A stretch of 64,000 nucleotides of DNA, from the NCBI GenBank assembly GCA_041390125.1, contig JAWKQN010000008.1:1-64000 (forward strand). Reading direction: 5' to 3'. Position numbers and translations under genes: made by a program. How positions within the stretch are numbered: the first letter of the stretch is position 1; the number at the start of each line of letters is the position of its first letter. This DNA comes from Gemmatimonadota bacterium (GTDB lineage Bacteria > Gemmatimonadota > Gemmatimonadetes > Longimicrobiales > Gaopeijiaceae). A model generated the notes under the pieces. It did no database searches and had not been told where the DNA came from. It worked only from the letters and a program-made list of their open reading frames with translations. Positions 51,101-58,311 of the stretch are shown piece after piece.

Positions 51101-51507
51101 CGGTCGAGGCGCGTCGGCTCGCTGGCGAAGCGGACGTCGAGGCCCGAACGGCCCACACCGAGCCGCAGCGGCCCCGGACCGGGGGTGAACCACACGCCGT
51201 GCACCTCCAGCCGCTCGGATCGCTGGCGATGGGATTCGACGCTGAACAGGAACAGGTTCGCGAGGCACACCCCGGTGAGCGTGAAGAGCGTCACGCCGAA
51301 CCAGGACAGGCCGAGCGCCCTGCGCGCGCGCGCCGTGCCGAGGATGCCCAGCCCGAGCAGCACGCCCCACAGCCACATGGAGAACCAGGGCCAGTGCGGC
51401 CGGACGCGCCCCGCCCAGACGAGCAATGCGCCCAGGAGCACGAGCCCGCCCCAGAAGAGCAGGCGGGTGCGCCGGGTGGCGGGCGTGGCGGACGCGTGGA
51501 ATGGCAT
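48112..51507 (-). CDS. Giant SEDS-family (FtsW/RodA-like) membrane protein with large soluble insert
   Basis: The product is 1,131 residues, about three times a normal FtsW or RodA. Three N-terminal helices (about 17-34, 42-60, 70-90) are followed by about 350 soluble residues (90-440) and then at least ten helices (445-1115). The SEDS signature is near the end: SYAENAFSVYVLSEHGALGG (from 1003) and GLVPLTGQNMPFLGLNSWAD (near 1080). In FtsW/RodA the first is HTDFIFAVLAEELG, whose Asp is catalytic; here that column reads Ala1008 or, with a one-residue shift, Asn. It is co-translated with the PBP. Polymerase activity is therefore in doubt. Confidence 0.82.
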   Translation of the reverse strand: MPFHASATPATRRTRLLFWGGLVLLGALLVWAGRVRPHWPWFSMWLWGVLLGLGILGTARARRALGLSWFGVTLFTLTGVCLANLFLFSVESHRQRSERLEVHGVWFTPGPGPLRLGVGRSGLDVRFASEPTRLDRWSLAVRPTSDSTFALDEATGVEMIRVRAAGARLPWRGWRSALGHTLTAGAPLRLSIDGAPSEIGLEPGGVRGTLTWSGRSAPLARDDPLLDRLLARRLREGLRISELAWDTLPDRRAGDDLVLTMVRSERRMGRLLLQRPVFRIVSRRDPDLGPDGLRVARGDTVQVTSRGRTWAFSLDRVAGLSRLAAPLAVRFVEGPRPTGWALPSAEACGADADRCGILATGALPPPQPHFDLSGFGLDTTRYELTARLESDTEEVRLVGADAVRAFPYGTLEPVPARARSADAPAAGWLFEVHRAASARQSAVLLTVLGLYVLFVAALLTVLGNPALAEQLRTDAPTPTAAWSLLNLFLVFLGIRLSLGLRVAYATPFYDRAAATAVGLWLTFATLLVLLARWGSWTPAVWRLVRWMERPLARRLLPGRVVEAAALPPSRATTPNGEPRRTVLSRLALVVFVGTGAALVWQRPEAGLGLLVAAVAILAWLTLGLFGRRAGRGPLRPLDVLTADADSPRPLRTFGVAAAAAVGLAVTMQAPIVALGPVLVLLFAFSLSMVLERRWGPAARPRAAGVLYALLALALLTGLWFAGGVGVPVLVTTAALLLVLALWSGRGRGGAPARLVTAHGALLELGRSTLSGVGWVGVLAVLGVLTFLGFQEIPPFARFALVFMLFLLAVRAGLACRRVLDEGGSPFGALALLTIPAGVLLVFMLFDFGLGLVFFLPMMTTVLLATRIDRLPVPLAAGSAVLLLVVLLAAASVLRPSRTDLRSATDVAGFSDAFATLGNGFVDGLRATGLTVPVTRATVRGLAATDPALVEEALAWAGPSEALFAAAPSLEQVWGGRAYASAGWTGSGLAGTTSLGRGVPIVVSYAENAFSVYVLSEHGALGGLSVLFAYLALLLVVARWLWSVRAGVADTPEGLAVLALTVGSVLWLALPAAYVGASNLGLVPLTGQNMPFLGLNSWADVMLVSGIGTGAFIVLAGLGPTLAPPTGGEARP

Positions 51508-51589
51508 GGGTCCCCCTCGCGAGACGGATGCGTGGGGGCCCTACGGAGCGGCGGAGGCGGGGGTTTCCGCGTCGCGTCGGCGCGACCGG

Positions 51590-52627
51590 CTAGCCCACCC
51601 GGTTCACGTGCCCGAGCTTGCGACCGGGTCGGGGCGTCTTGTCGTAGAGATGGAGATGGGCGCCCGCTTCGGCCAGAACGGTCCGCACGTCCCCGAGCGT
51701 GCCGATCAGGTTGGTCATCACCGTGCGGGGTGCCGACAGCGCGGTCGAGCCCAGCGGCAGCCCGGTGACGGCGCGCAGGTGGTTCTCGAACTGCGACGTG
51801 ACCGCGCCGTCCTGCGACCAGTGCCCGGAGTTGTGCACGCGTGGCGCCACCTCGTTGGCGAGCAGCGTGTCGCCCACCTGGAAGAGCTCGATGGCGAGGA
51901 CGCCCACGTAGTCCAGGCGCTCCAGCAACGCGCGGGCGTATCCCTGGGCCGTCTCCTCCAGGGCCGGGGTCACACCGGGCGCGGGCGCGAGCGTGCGGCG
52001 CAGGATGCCGTCCTCATGGTGGTTCTCCACGAGGGGATAGAAGGCCACGTTCCCGTCGAGGGCGCGCACAGCCACGATCGAGAGCTCGCGATCGAACGGC
52101 ACCACGCGCTCGGCGATGCAGGGCCGGCCTCCGAGCGACTCCCAGACGGAGTGCACGTCGCCGTGTGCGCGCAGCGCCGACTGACCCTTCCCGTCGTAGC
52201 CCATGCGCCGCGTCTTGAGCAGCACCGGCAGACCGAGCGCGCGGGCGGCCTCGGAGAGGTCCTCCGCCGAGTCGACCGGGTGCCAGGGCGCCACGGGCAC
52301 GTCGACGGCCTCGAGGCCCTGCTTCTCCTTCACCCGGTCCTGCGCGAACGCCAGGGCGTCGGGGGTGGGGCGGACGGGCACGCGCTCCGCCAGCCTCCGC
52401 GCCGCGTGCACCGGCACGTTCTCGAACTCGTACGTCACCACGTCGAGTCCTTCGGCGAACGCGTCCAGCGCGGGCTCGTCCTCCCAGGAGGCGCGCACGA
52501 TCTCTCCCAGCTCGGAGACCGGAGGACGGGCCGCCGCCTCGAAGAAGCGGAACGTCAGGCCCAACGGCCGGCCCGCCAGCGCGAGCATGCGCCCGAGCTG
52601 GCCGCCCCCCAACACGCCGACCCTCAT
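51590..52627 (-). CDS. purK: N5-carboxyaminoimidazole ribonucleotide synthase (PurK)
   Basis: The product is 345 residues with an ATP-grasp fold. GGGQLGRMLALAGRPLGL opens the nucleotide domain; KTRRMGYDGKGQSALR is the glycine-rich loop; LAIELFQVGDTLLANEVAPRVHNSGHWSQDGAVTSQFENHLRAVTGLPLG carries the metal-binding acidic residues and the family signature. It makes N5-CAIR from AIR, bicarbonate and ATP in purine synthesis. The ATG overlaps the purE stop by 4 bases. Confidence 0.97.
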   Translation of the reverse strand: MRVGVLGGGQLGRMLALAGRPLGLTFRFFEAAARPPVSELGEIVRASWEDEPALDAFAEGLDVVTYEFENVPVHAARRLAERVPVRPTPDALAFAQDRVKEKQGLEAVDVPVAPWHPVDSAEDLSEAARALGLPVLLKTRRMGYDGKGQSALRAHGDVHSVWESLGGRPCIAERVVPFDRELSIVAVRALDGNVAFYPLVENHHEDGILRRTLAPAPGVTPALEETAQGYARALLERLDYVGVLAIELFQVGDTLLANEVAPRVHNSGHWSQDGAVTSQFENHLRAVTGLPLGSTALSAPRTVMTNLIGTLGDVRTVLAEAGAHLHLYDKTPRPGRKLGHVNRVG

Positions 52628-53127
52628 GGCGCCGGCTGCGTGGGGTCGGGATCGGCGAGCACGGCCTCGGTGCGTCGGGCGCGCCACGCGCGCACCCGCT
52701 CGCGGATCTCGGGATGACGGATGCCGAGGATCCCGGCCGCCAGCAGCGCGGCATTCTCCGCTCCGGCCTTCCCGATCGCCAGCGTCCCCACCGGGACGCC
52801 GCCCGGCATCTGGACGATGGACAGCAGCGAATCGAGCCCGTGGAGCGCACGGCTCTCGACCGGAACCCCCAGCACGGGGAGCACGGTCTTGGACGCGACC
52901 ATGCCCGGGAGGTGGGCCGCGCCCCCCGCACCGGCGATGATGACCTCCAGGCCGCGGTCCTCGGCGCCGCCCGCGTACTCGAAGAGCAGGTCGGGCGTGC
53001 GGTGGGCCGACACCACGCGGACCTCATGCGGGACCGCCAGCTCCTCCAGCCGTTCCACGGCGTGGCGGAGCGTCTCCCAGTCCGACCTCGATCCCATGAT
53101 CACGCCGACCAACGCCGCGTCCTGCAT
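52624..53127 (-). CDS. purE: N5-CAIR mutase, class I PurE
   Basis: The product is 167 residues. VGVIMGSRSDWETLRHAVERLEELAVPHEVRVVSAHRTPDLL is the PurE signature including the SAHRTP active-site loop; AGAGGAAHLPGMVASKTVLPVLGVPV and SIVQMPGGVPVGTLAIGKAGAENAALLAAGIL follow. It converts N5-CAIR to CAIR, the step after PurK, with which it forms the classic purEK operon. It is divergent from the acyl-CoA oxidase gene. Confidence 0.97.
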   Translation of the reverse strand: MQDAALVGVIMGSRSDWETLRHAVERLEELAVPHEVRVVSAHRTPDLLFEYAGGAEDRGLEVIIAGAGGAAHLPGMVASKTVLPVLGVPVESRALHGLDSLLSIVQMPGGVPVGTLAIGKAGAENAALLAAGILGIRHPEIRERVRAWRARRTEAVLADPDPTQPAP

Positions 53128-53226
53128 GCCGTCCGGCTCGCTTTCCGGGAGGGGAAAACGTGGAGGTTCGCCGCCTCGGCCCGCCCGGTCAAGGCAGCCT
53201 CAGCGCCCCGGCGGCATGGCCGATGC

Positions 53227-53232
53227 TACCTT
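53227..53232 (+). promoter_or_regulatory. Candidate -10 box of the acyl-CoA oxidase gene
   Basis: TACCTT in the extended form TGCTACCTTGGG lies 45 bases before the ATG at 53278. It fits the TAyyyT pattern seen before several genes here. Confidence 0.4.
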
Positions 53233-53277
53233 GGGAGCGGCCCCCCCTTGTTCCACCCGAACACCCTGCGCCGACGA

Positions 53278-55602
53278 ATGACCACGACCGCCGCACGGCC
53301 GCCCTGGCCCGACGACCGACCGGAGCTCGATCCCCTGCTCCCCATCCTCTACGTGGTGTGGGCGGATGGCAGCCTGACCGCGGACGAGCTGGAACGGGTG
53401 CGCACCCGCATCCGCGCGGACGTGGCGCTCTCGGAGCGGGACGTCTCCTTCGTCGACGCGTGGCTGGACCCGACCCAGCCGCCTACGCCCGACGAGCTGG
53501 CGGACGTGCGGGAGCGGATCCGCCGGCTGCACCCGGACGGCGCTGCCGCGGGCTCGTTGACGGGGCTCGGGCTGGCCGGCGCGGGGGCCGAGGCCGGCGG
53601 CTGGAGCGAGCCCGGGGCCCGGCGGGCGCTGGCCGACGTGGAAGCCCTGCTGGGGGTGGCGGGAGGCGAGGCCGCTCGCGCGCTCGTCGCGGACGATGCG
53701 CGGCCGGACGCACCGCCGCGCGAGACCGCGCAGAGCTTCGACGCGGCGGCGCTGCACGCCTACCTGGACGCCGACCACGGCGCGCTGCGGCGCCGACTGC
53801 TGACGCGGATGGCGCACCCCGACTTCCGCACCGACCCCGATGCGCCGCGAGCCGACTACCGGGCGCAGGTCCTGGAGCGCGTGCGCACGCTGGCGCAGGA
53901 AGGGTGGGGCGCGCTGGCGTTTCCGGCCGAGTACGGGGGGGCCGACGATCGTGCGGGTGCCGTGGCCGCGTTCGAGACGCTCGCGTTCGGCGACCTGAGC
54001 GTGCTGGTCAAGTACGGCGTGCAGTTCGGGCTCTTCGGTGGCAGCATCCTCAACCTGGGCACGCGTCGGCACCACGAGACCTTCCTGCGCGTGACGGGCA
54101 CGCTCGATCTGCCCGGCTGCTACGCGATGTCGGAGAGCCGACACGGCTCCAACGTGCGCGACGTGGAGACCACCGCCACCTACGACGCCGCCACGCAGGA
54201 GTTCATCGTCCACACGCCGCACCCCCTGGCCCGCAAGGACTGGATCGGCAACGCCGCCCTGCACGGCCGCCTGGCGACCGTCTTCGCGCAGCTCATCAGC
54301 GGCGGACGGCGCTACGGCGTGCACGCCTTCCTGGTGTGGATCCGCGACGAGGCCGGACGGACCCTGCCGGGCGTCACCATCGAGGACTGCGGCGCCAAGG
54401 TGGGGCTGAACGGCGTGGACAACGGCCGCATCTCCTTCGATCACGTGCGCATCTCGCGCGACAACCTGCTCGACCGCTTCGCGACGATGTCGCCGTCCGG
54501 TGAATACGCCAGTCCCATCGCGAGCGAGGGCCGGCGCTTCTTCACGATGCTGGGCACGCTGGTGGCCGGCCGTGTGAGCGTGGCGGCCGCGGCGGTGTCG
54601 GCGAGCAAGAGCGCGCTCGCCATCGGGATCCGCTACGCGGCCTACCGCCGCCAGTTCGGTCCCGACGGTCATGCGGAGCGGCCCATCCTGGACTATCTGG
54701 CGCTGCAGCGCACCCTGCTCCCGCGGCTGGCCACGACCTACGGGCTGCACTTCGCCGTGCGCGACCTGCAGCGCCGCTTCGCCACGGGCGGCGAGGACGA
54801 ACAACCCGAGATCGAGGTCCTGGCCGCCGGCCTCAAGGCGGTGGCCTCCACGCACAACCTGGAGACCCTCCAGGCGTGTCGGGAAGCCTGCGGCGGCCAG
54901 GGCTATCTGGCCGAGAACCGCTTCGGCCGTCTGCGCGACGACACGGACGTGTTCACCACGTTCGAGGGCGCGAACCTGGTCCTCCTGCAGCTCGTGGCCA
55001 AAGGGCTGCTGTCGCAGTACCGGCGCGACATGGGCGACCTGAACGTCTGGGGCATCGTGCGCCACCTGGCGGAGCGCGCCGGCACACGCATGGCGTCCCT
55101 GAACCCGGTGACGGCGCGGCGCACGGACGAGGACCATCTGCTCGATCCCGACTTCCACCAGGCCGTGCTGGACTGGAGGGCCGAGCGCCTGCTGTCCACG
55201 GTGGCCGCGCGTCTGAAGGCGCGGATCGACGACGGCACCGACAGCTTCGACGCCCTCAACGAGGTGCAGGACCACGTGGTGGAGCTGGCGCTCGCGCACA
55301 TGGATCGCGTGATCCTGGCCCGCTTCCATGAAGGTGTGCTGCGGGCGCCCGCGCCAGGCCTCTCCGAGGTGCTGAAGACGCTCTACGAGCTGTACGCGCT
55401 CTCGACGCTGGAGCGGCACCGGGGCTGGTTCCTGGAGAGCGGGCTCATGGAGGCGGGAAAGACGCAGGCCATCCGCGCGCTCGTCAACGCGCGCTGCCGC
55501 GACCTGGCCGAGCACGCCGTCCTGCTGGTGGACGCCTTCGGCATCCCCGACGCGCTGCTCGAGGCCCCGGCCGCCTTCATGGGCCGTGATGCGCGGGCGT
55601 GA
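53278..55602 (+). CDS. TerB-like domain fused to an acyl-CoA oxidase/dehydrogenase
   Basis: The product is 774 residues. Residues about 18-85 look TerB-like (LLPILYVVWADGSLTADELERVRTRI). Then a complete acyl-CoA oxidase: LAFPAEYGGADDRAG, YAMSESRHGSNVRDVETTATYD, GNAALHGRLATVFAQL, the FAD-binding LAIGIRYAAYRRQFGP, GGQGYLAENRFGRLRDDTDVFTTFEGANLVLLQLVAK, and the C-terminal ACOX helical domain (about 600-770). It oxidises acyl-CoA to 2-enoyl-CoA, with oxygen or an electron carrier as acceptor. The TerB-like domain may provide a binding surface. The last codons and the stop lie inside the following repeat array. Confidence 0.9.
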   Translation: MTTTAARPPWPDDRPELDPLLPILYVVWADGSLTADELERVRTRIRADVALSERDVSFVDAWLDPTQPPTPDELADVRERIRRLHPDGAAAGSLTGLGLAGAGAEAGGWSEPGARRALADVEALLGVAGGEAARALVADDARPDAPPRETAQSFDAAALHAYLDADHGALRRRLLTRMAHPDFRTDPDAPRADYRAQVLERVRTLAQEGWGALAFPAEYGGADDRAGAVAAFETLAFGDLSVLVKYGVQFGLFGGSILNLGTRRHHETFLRVTGTLDLPGCYAMSESRHGSNVRDVETTATYDAATQEFIVHTPHPLARKDWIGNAALHGRLATVFAQLISGGRRYGVHAFLVWIRDEAGRTLPGVTIEDCGAKVGLNGVDNGRISFDHVRISRDNLLDRFATMSPSGEYASPIASEGRRFFTMLGTLVAGRVSVAAAAVSASKSALAIGIRYAAYRRQFGPDGHAERPILDYLALQRTLLPRLATTYGLHFAVRDLQRRFATGGEDEQPEIEVLAAGLKAVASTHNLETLQACREACGGQGYLAENRFGRLRDDTDVFTTFEGANLVLLQLVAKGLLSQYRRDMGDLNVWGIVRHLAERAGTRMASLNPVTARRTDEDHLLDPDFHQAVLDWRAERLLSTVAARLKARIDDGTDSFDALNEVQDHVVELALAHMDRVILARFHEGVLRAPAPGLSEVLKTLYELYALSTLERHRGWFLESGLMEAGKTQAIRALVNARCRDLAEHAVLLVDAFGIPDALLEAPAAFMGRDARA

Positions 55603-55741
55603 GCACGCGACCCGCGGGCGTGGGCACGCGACCCGCGGGGGCACGGACCCGCGACCCGCGGGCGTGGACGCGCGACGCGGGGGCCTGGACCCGCGCTCCG
55701 CGGGCCTGGACCCGCCCTCCGCGCGCCTGGACACGCCCTCC
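55591..55741. repeat. Degenerate 19-23 bp tandem repeat, seven units
   Basis: Units start at 55591, 55614, 55635, 55658, 55677, 55700 and 55721, lengths 23, 21, 23, 19, 23, 21 and 21 bases, each opening GCGGG or GCGCG and ending GACCC or CTCC with a GGACCCGCG-like centre. The first unit contains the stop codon of the acyl-CoA oxidase gene. The array fills nearly the whole gap to the lycopene cyclase gene. Confidence 0.8.
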
Positions 55742-55793
55742 GTGAATCCCTGATCGGCCCCGTTCCGTCCTGGAAGAGACCATGACCACGATC

Positions 55794-56573
55794 CTACGCC
55801 GTCTCCTGCGCCTCGTCCTGGACTGGCTGCGCACCCGCGTCTGACGCGAGGTGGCGCAGGCCGGGCTCCAGGAACAGGACCAGGCCGAAGACCACCAGCA
55901 CGTTGGTGACGAGGAAGAACGTCGCCTCCTCCACGGGAAGGCCGGCGGGATTCCAGCCGAGCGTATGCCGCTCGGAGATGGTCCAGATCCCGTCCGCGAT
56001 GGCGATCCGGTCCGCGATCCACAGCCAGAGCGTGGGGACCACCACGCCCGGCAGCGTGGCCGCCTTCCAGCGCCAGATCAGGTCTCCCTTCAGCGCCCAT
56101 AGCACGCCCAGCATGGGCACCGCCCACACGAGGATCAGGCCCAGGTAGGTGCCTTCCTCACGCTGGAGCAGCGCGGCACCGATCGCCGTCCAGGCGAGCG
56201 CCACCGCCACCCCGGCCCGCTTGATGACGCGCGGCGCGCGCTCCAGCGGCGGCCAGGGGCTTTCCTCCAGCAGGCGCGCCAGGAAGCGGTAGAAGATCAT
56301 CCCCGTCAGCAGCGGCTGCAGCACGAAGAACGCGTACTCCTCGTAGGGCACGCCCCACAACGCGCCCAGCACGCGCTCGGGTCCGTAGCCCCAGACCCCG
56401 CTGGCGATCAGGTGCACGTCCCAGGGCGTCGTGTACACGAGGGCGACGACCGGTACGGCGAACAGCGCCGGCCAGGCGCGCCGGCCCAGCCGCGCCGCCG
56501 CCCCGCGCACCCCCGACGCCAGGATGAGCAGCGGAGGCAGGAGGAAGACCAGGTGGAACTGGAGATACGTCAC
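55794..56573 (-). CDS. Lycopene cyclase domain protein (CrtYcd type)
   Basis: The product is 259 residues from a GTG that overlaps the upstream stop as GTGA. Seven membrane segments form two tandem lycopene cyclase domains, each with the P-x-E-E motif: GVPYEEYAFFVLQPLL in the first and GLPVEEATFFLVTNVLVVFGLVL in the second. This fused form is known from archaea and some bacteria and makes cyclic carotenoids such as beta-carotene from lycopene. Together with the CrtO-like enzyme it suggests ketocarotenoids. No phytoene synthase is in the window. Confidence 0.93.
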   Translation of the reverse strand: MTYLQFHLVFLLPPLLILASGVRGAAARLGRRAWPALFAVPVVALVYTTPWDVHLIASGVWGYGPERVLGALWGVPYEEYAFFVLQPLLTGMIFYRFLARLLEESPWPPLERAPRVIKRAGVAVALAWTAIGAALLQREEGTYLGLILVWAVPMLGVLWALKGDLIWRWKAATLPGVVVPTLWLWIADRIAIADGIWTISERHTLGWNPAGLPVEEATFFLVTNVLVVFGLVLFLEPGLRHLASDAGAQPVQDEAQETA

Positions 56574-58120
56574 AGGCGACGCCGGCTGAGGTCCTTGAGG
56601 AGCACGCGGGCGGCGTTGCGACCGGACGCCCCCATGATCCCGCCCCCCGGATGGGTGCTGGCGCCGGTCAGGTAGAGCCCCCGCACCGGAGCCCGGTACC
56701 CCGAAGCGCCGAGGAAGGGACGCAGCGCGAACATCTGGTCGATGCCCATCTCGAGGTGCATGACGTTGCCGTGGACGAGGCCCAGCTCGCGCTCCAGCCA
56801 GAGCGGGTGCTGGACCAGGCGTCCCACGATGCGATCCCGGGTCCCGGGTGCGTACCGCTCGAACGCATCGACGACCCCGTCGCCGACCCGCTCGCCGATG
56901 TCGTCCCAGGACGCGCCCCGGAGCGCGTAGGGGAAGTACTGGGCCCACAGCCAGAGCACTTCGCCGCCCGGCGGCGCCAGGCTGTCGTCCACGGCCGAGA
57001 AGCTCATGGCCACGAGCGGCGGGTCCCGGGCCGGCTCGCCCCGGAGGAAATCCGCATAGGCGGCGTCGATCTGGGCCCGGTCCCGGCACAGGAGCTGGAG
57101 GGCGATGCGTGCCTCGGGTCCGGGATGGGCCCGGTAGCGCACGGGGCCGTCCAGGGCCAGGCGGACGATCAGACCGAAGCCGTTCCCGACCCGGAGGCCC
57201 TTCACGGCGTCGGGGACGTGCTCCTCCGGCAGCAGACGGCCGAAGGTCTCCAGCACGTGTGCGCCCGACAGCACGGCGCGCGCGGTGACGGTCCGACCGC
57301 CGTCGACCTCGACGGCCACCGCCCGTCCCCCTTCCACGCAGATGCGCTCGACCGGGGTGGACGTGTGCACCGTCCCGCCGTGCGCCTCGATCGCGCGGGC
57401 CAGCGCCTGGGTCAGCACCCCGGACCCGCCGCGCGGCCGCGCGATGCCGCCCTCGTGGTACAGGGGCTGCCAGAGCACGAAGGGCGCGGAGACCGGCTCG
57501 GACGGGGGCGGTCCCGACTGGGCCGCCATCCAGACCAGCGGCGCCTTCAGACGCTCCTCGCGGAAGTACTCGTCCAGGACGGTGCCGTACGGCCGGAGGA
57601 TGCGGGGCAGCGCCTTCGACCATTCGGAGCGCATGCCGCGCGTGAATACGAAGTGCTTCGCCAGGTCGAGGGGGCCCGGCGCGGACAGGAAGGCGTCCCG
57701 CACCATATGCGCGAACGGTCGCCATTCGTCCACGAAGGCGCGGTACGCCCTCCCTTCCCCGGGGAGCCGCGTCTCCAGGTGCTCGACCGTGCGCTCCAGG
57801 TCGCGGTGGATGAAGAGGTGGTCGTCGTCTTCGAATGGCGCGAAGAACAGCGGATCCAGCTCCAGGTACTCGAGGCCGTGCGCCTCCAGGCCCAGCTCCT
57901 CGACGACGGGCGTGAGCCGGATGAGGATGTGGGCGCTGCCCCCGATGTCGAACCGGTAGCCGGGCACGATCTCCTCCGTGGCCACGGCGCCGCCCACCAC
58001 GTGCCGGCGCTCGAACACCGCCACGGAGTAGCCGGCCTGCGCCAGGTAGGCCGCGGCCACCAGCGCGTTGTGACCGGCGCCCACCACGGCCACGTCCACG
58101 TCGGTCGCACGCGGCTTCAT
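56570..58120 (-). CDS. CrtO/CrtI-family FAD carotenoid oxidoreductase
   Basis: The product is 516 residues. DVAVVGAGHNALVAAAYLAQAGYSVAVFERRHVVGGAVATEE is the dinucleotide fold; EYFREERLKAPLVWMAAQSGPPPSEP, GIARPRGGSGVLTQALARAIEAHGGTVHTSTPVERI and the C-terminal YLTGASTHPGGGIMGASGRNAARVLL match the CrtO branch closely. CrtO enzymes add 4-keto groups to beta-carotene, whereas CrtI desaturates phytoene. With the cyclase gene next door, ketolation is the better guess. It is transcribed away from the beta-barrel gene. Confidence 0.9.
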   Translation of the reverse strand: MKPRATDVDVAVVGAGHNALVAAAYLAQAGYSVAVFERRHVVGGAVATEEIVPGYRFDIGGSAHILIRLTPVVEELGLEAHGLEYLELDPLFFAPFEDDDHLFIHRDLERTVEHLETRLPGEGRAYRAFVDEWRPFAHMVRDAFLSAPGPLDLAKHFVFTRGMRSEWSKALPRILRPYGTVLDEYFREERLKAPLVWMAAQSGPPPSEPVSAPFVLWQPLYHEGGIARPRGGSGVLTQALARAIEAHGGTVHTSTPVERICVEGGRAVAVEVDGGRTVTARAVLSGAHVLETFGRLLPEEHVPDAVKGLRVGNGFGLIVRLALDGPVRYRAHPGPEARIALQLLCRDRAQIDAAYADFLRGEPARDPPLVAMSFSAVDDSLAPPGGEVLWLWAQYFPYALRGASWDDIGERVGDGVVDAFERYAPGTRDRIVGRLVQHPLWLERELGLVHGNVMHLEMGIDQMFALRPFLGASGYRAPVRGLYLTGASTHPGGGIMGASGRNAARVLLKDLSRRRL

Positions 58121-58227
58121 TGCGGTCCCCGGCGAACGAGGAGGGAAGGCGCGTTCGGGAACGGGCGACCGGACCGTACGACGCCGCGCGAGCGGACGGG
58201 CCGCCCGCGGCCGGAGGCCGCCATCGC

Positions 58228-58259
58228 TTGACCCTGCTCCCGCGCTCCCGCTCTATTCT
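58228..58259 (+). promoter_or_regulatory. Candidate promoter of the beta-barrel-like gene
   Basis: TTGACC at 58228-58233 is a good -35. TATTCT at 58254-58259 is the best -10 but the spacer is 20 bases, longer than usual; CTCTAT at 58251 would give 17. Confidence 0.4.
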
Positions 58260-58311
58260 GCGCGACTCGACGTCGCTTGTGCTGCCACCGATCCCCTGCC
58301 CCTCGAGGTCC

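Noticed and set aside
55591..55741. CRISPR array
   Set aside because: Units are adjacent with no unique spacers, vary in length and sequence, and no cas gene is near; the same applies to the other repeat arrays.
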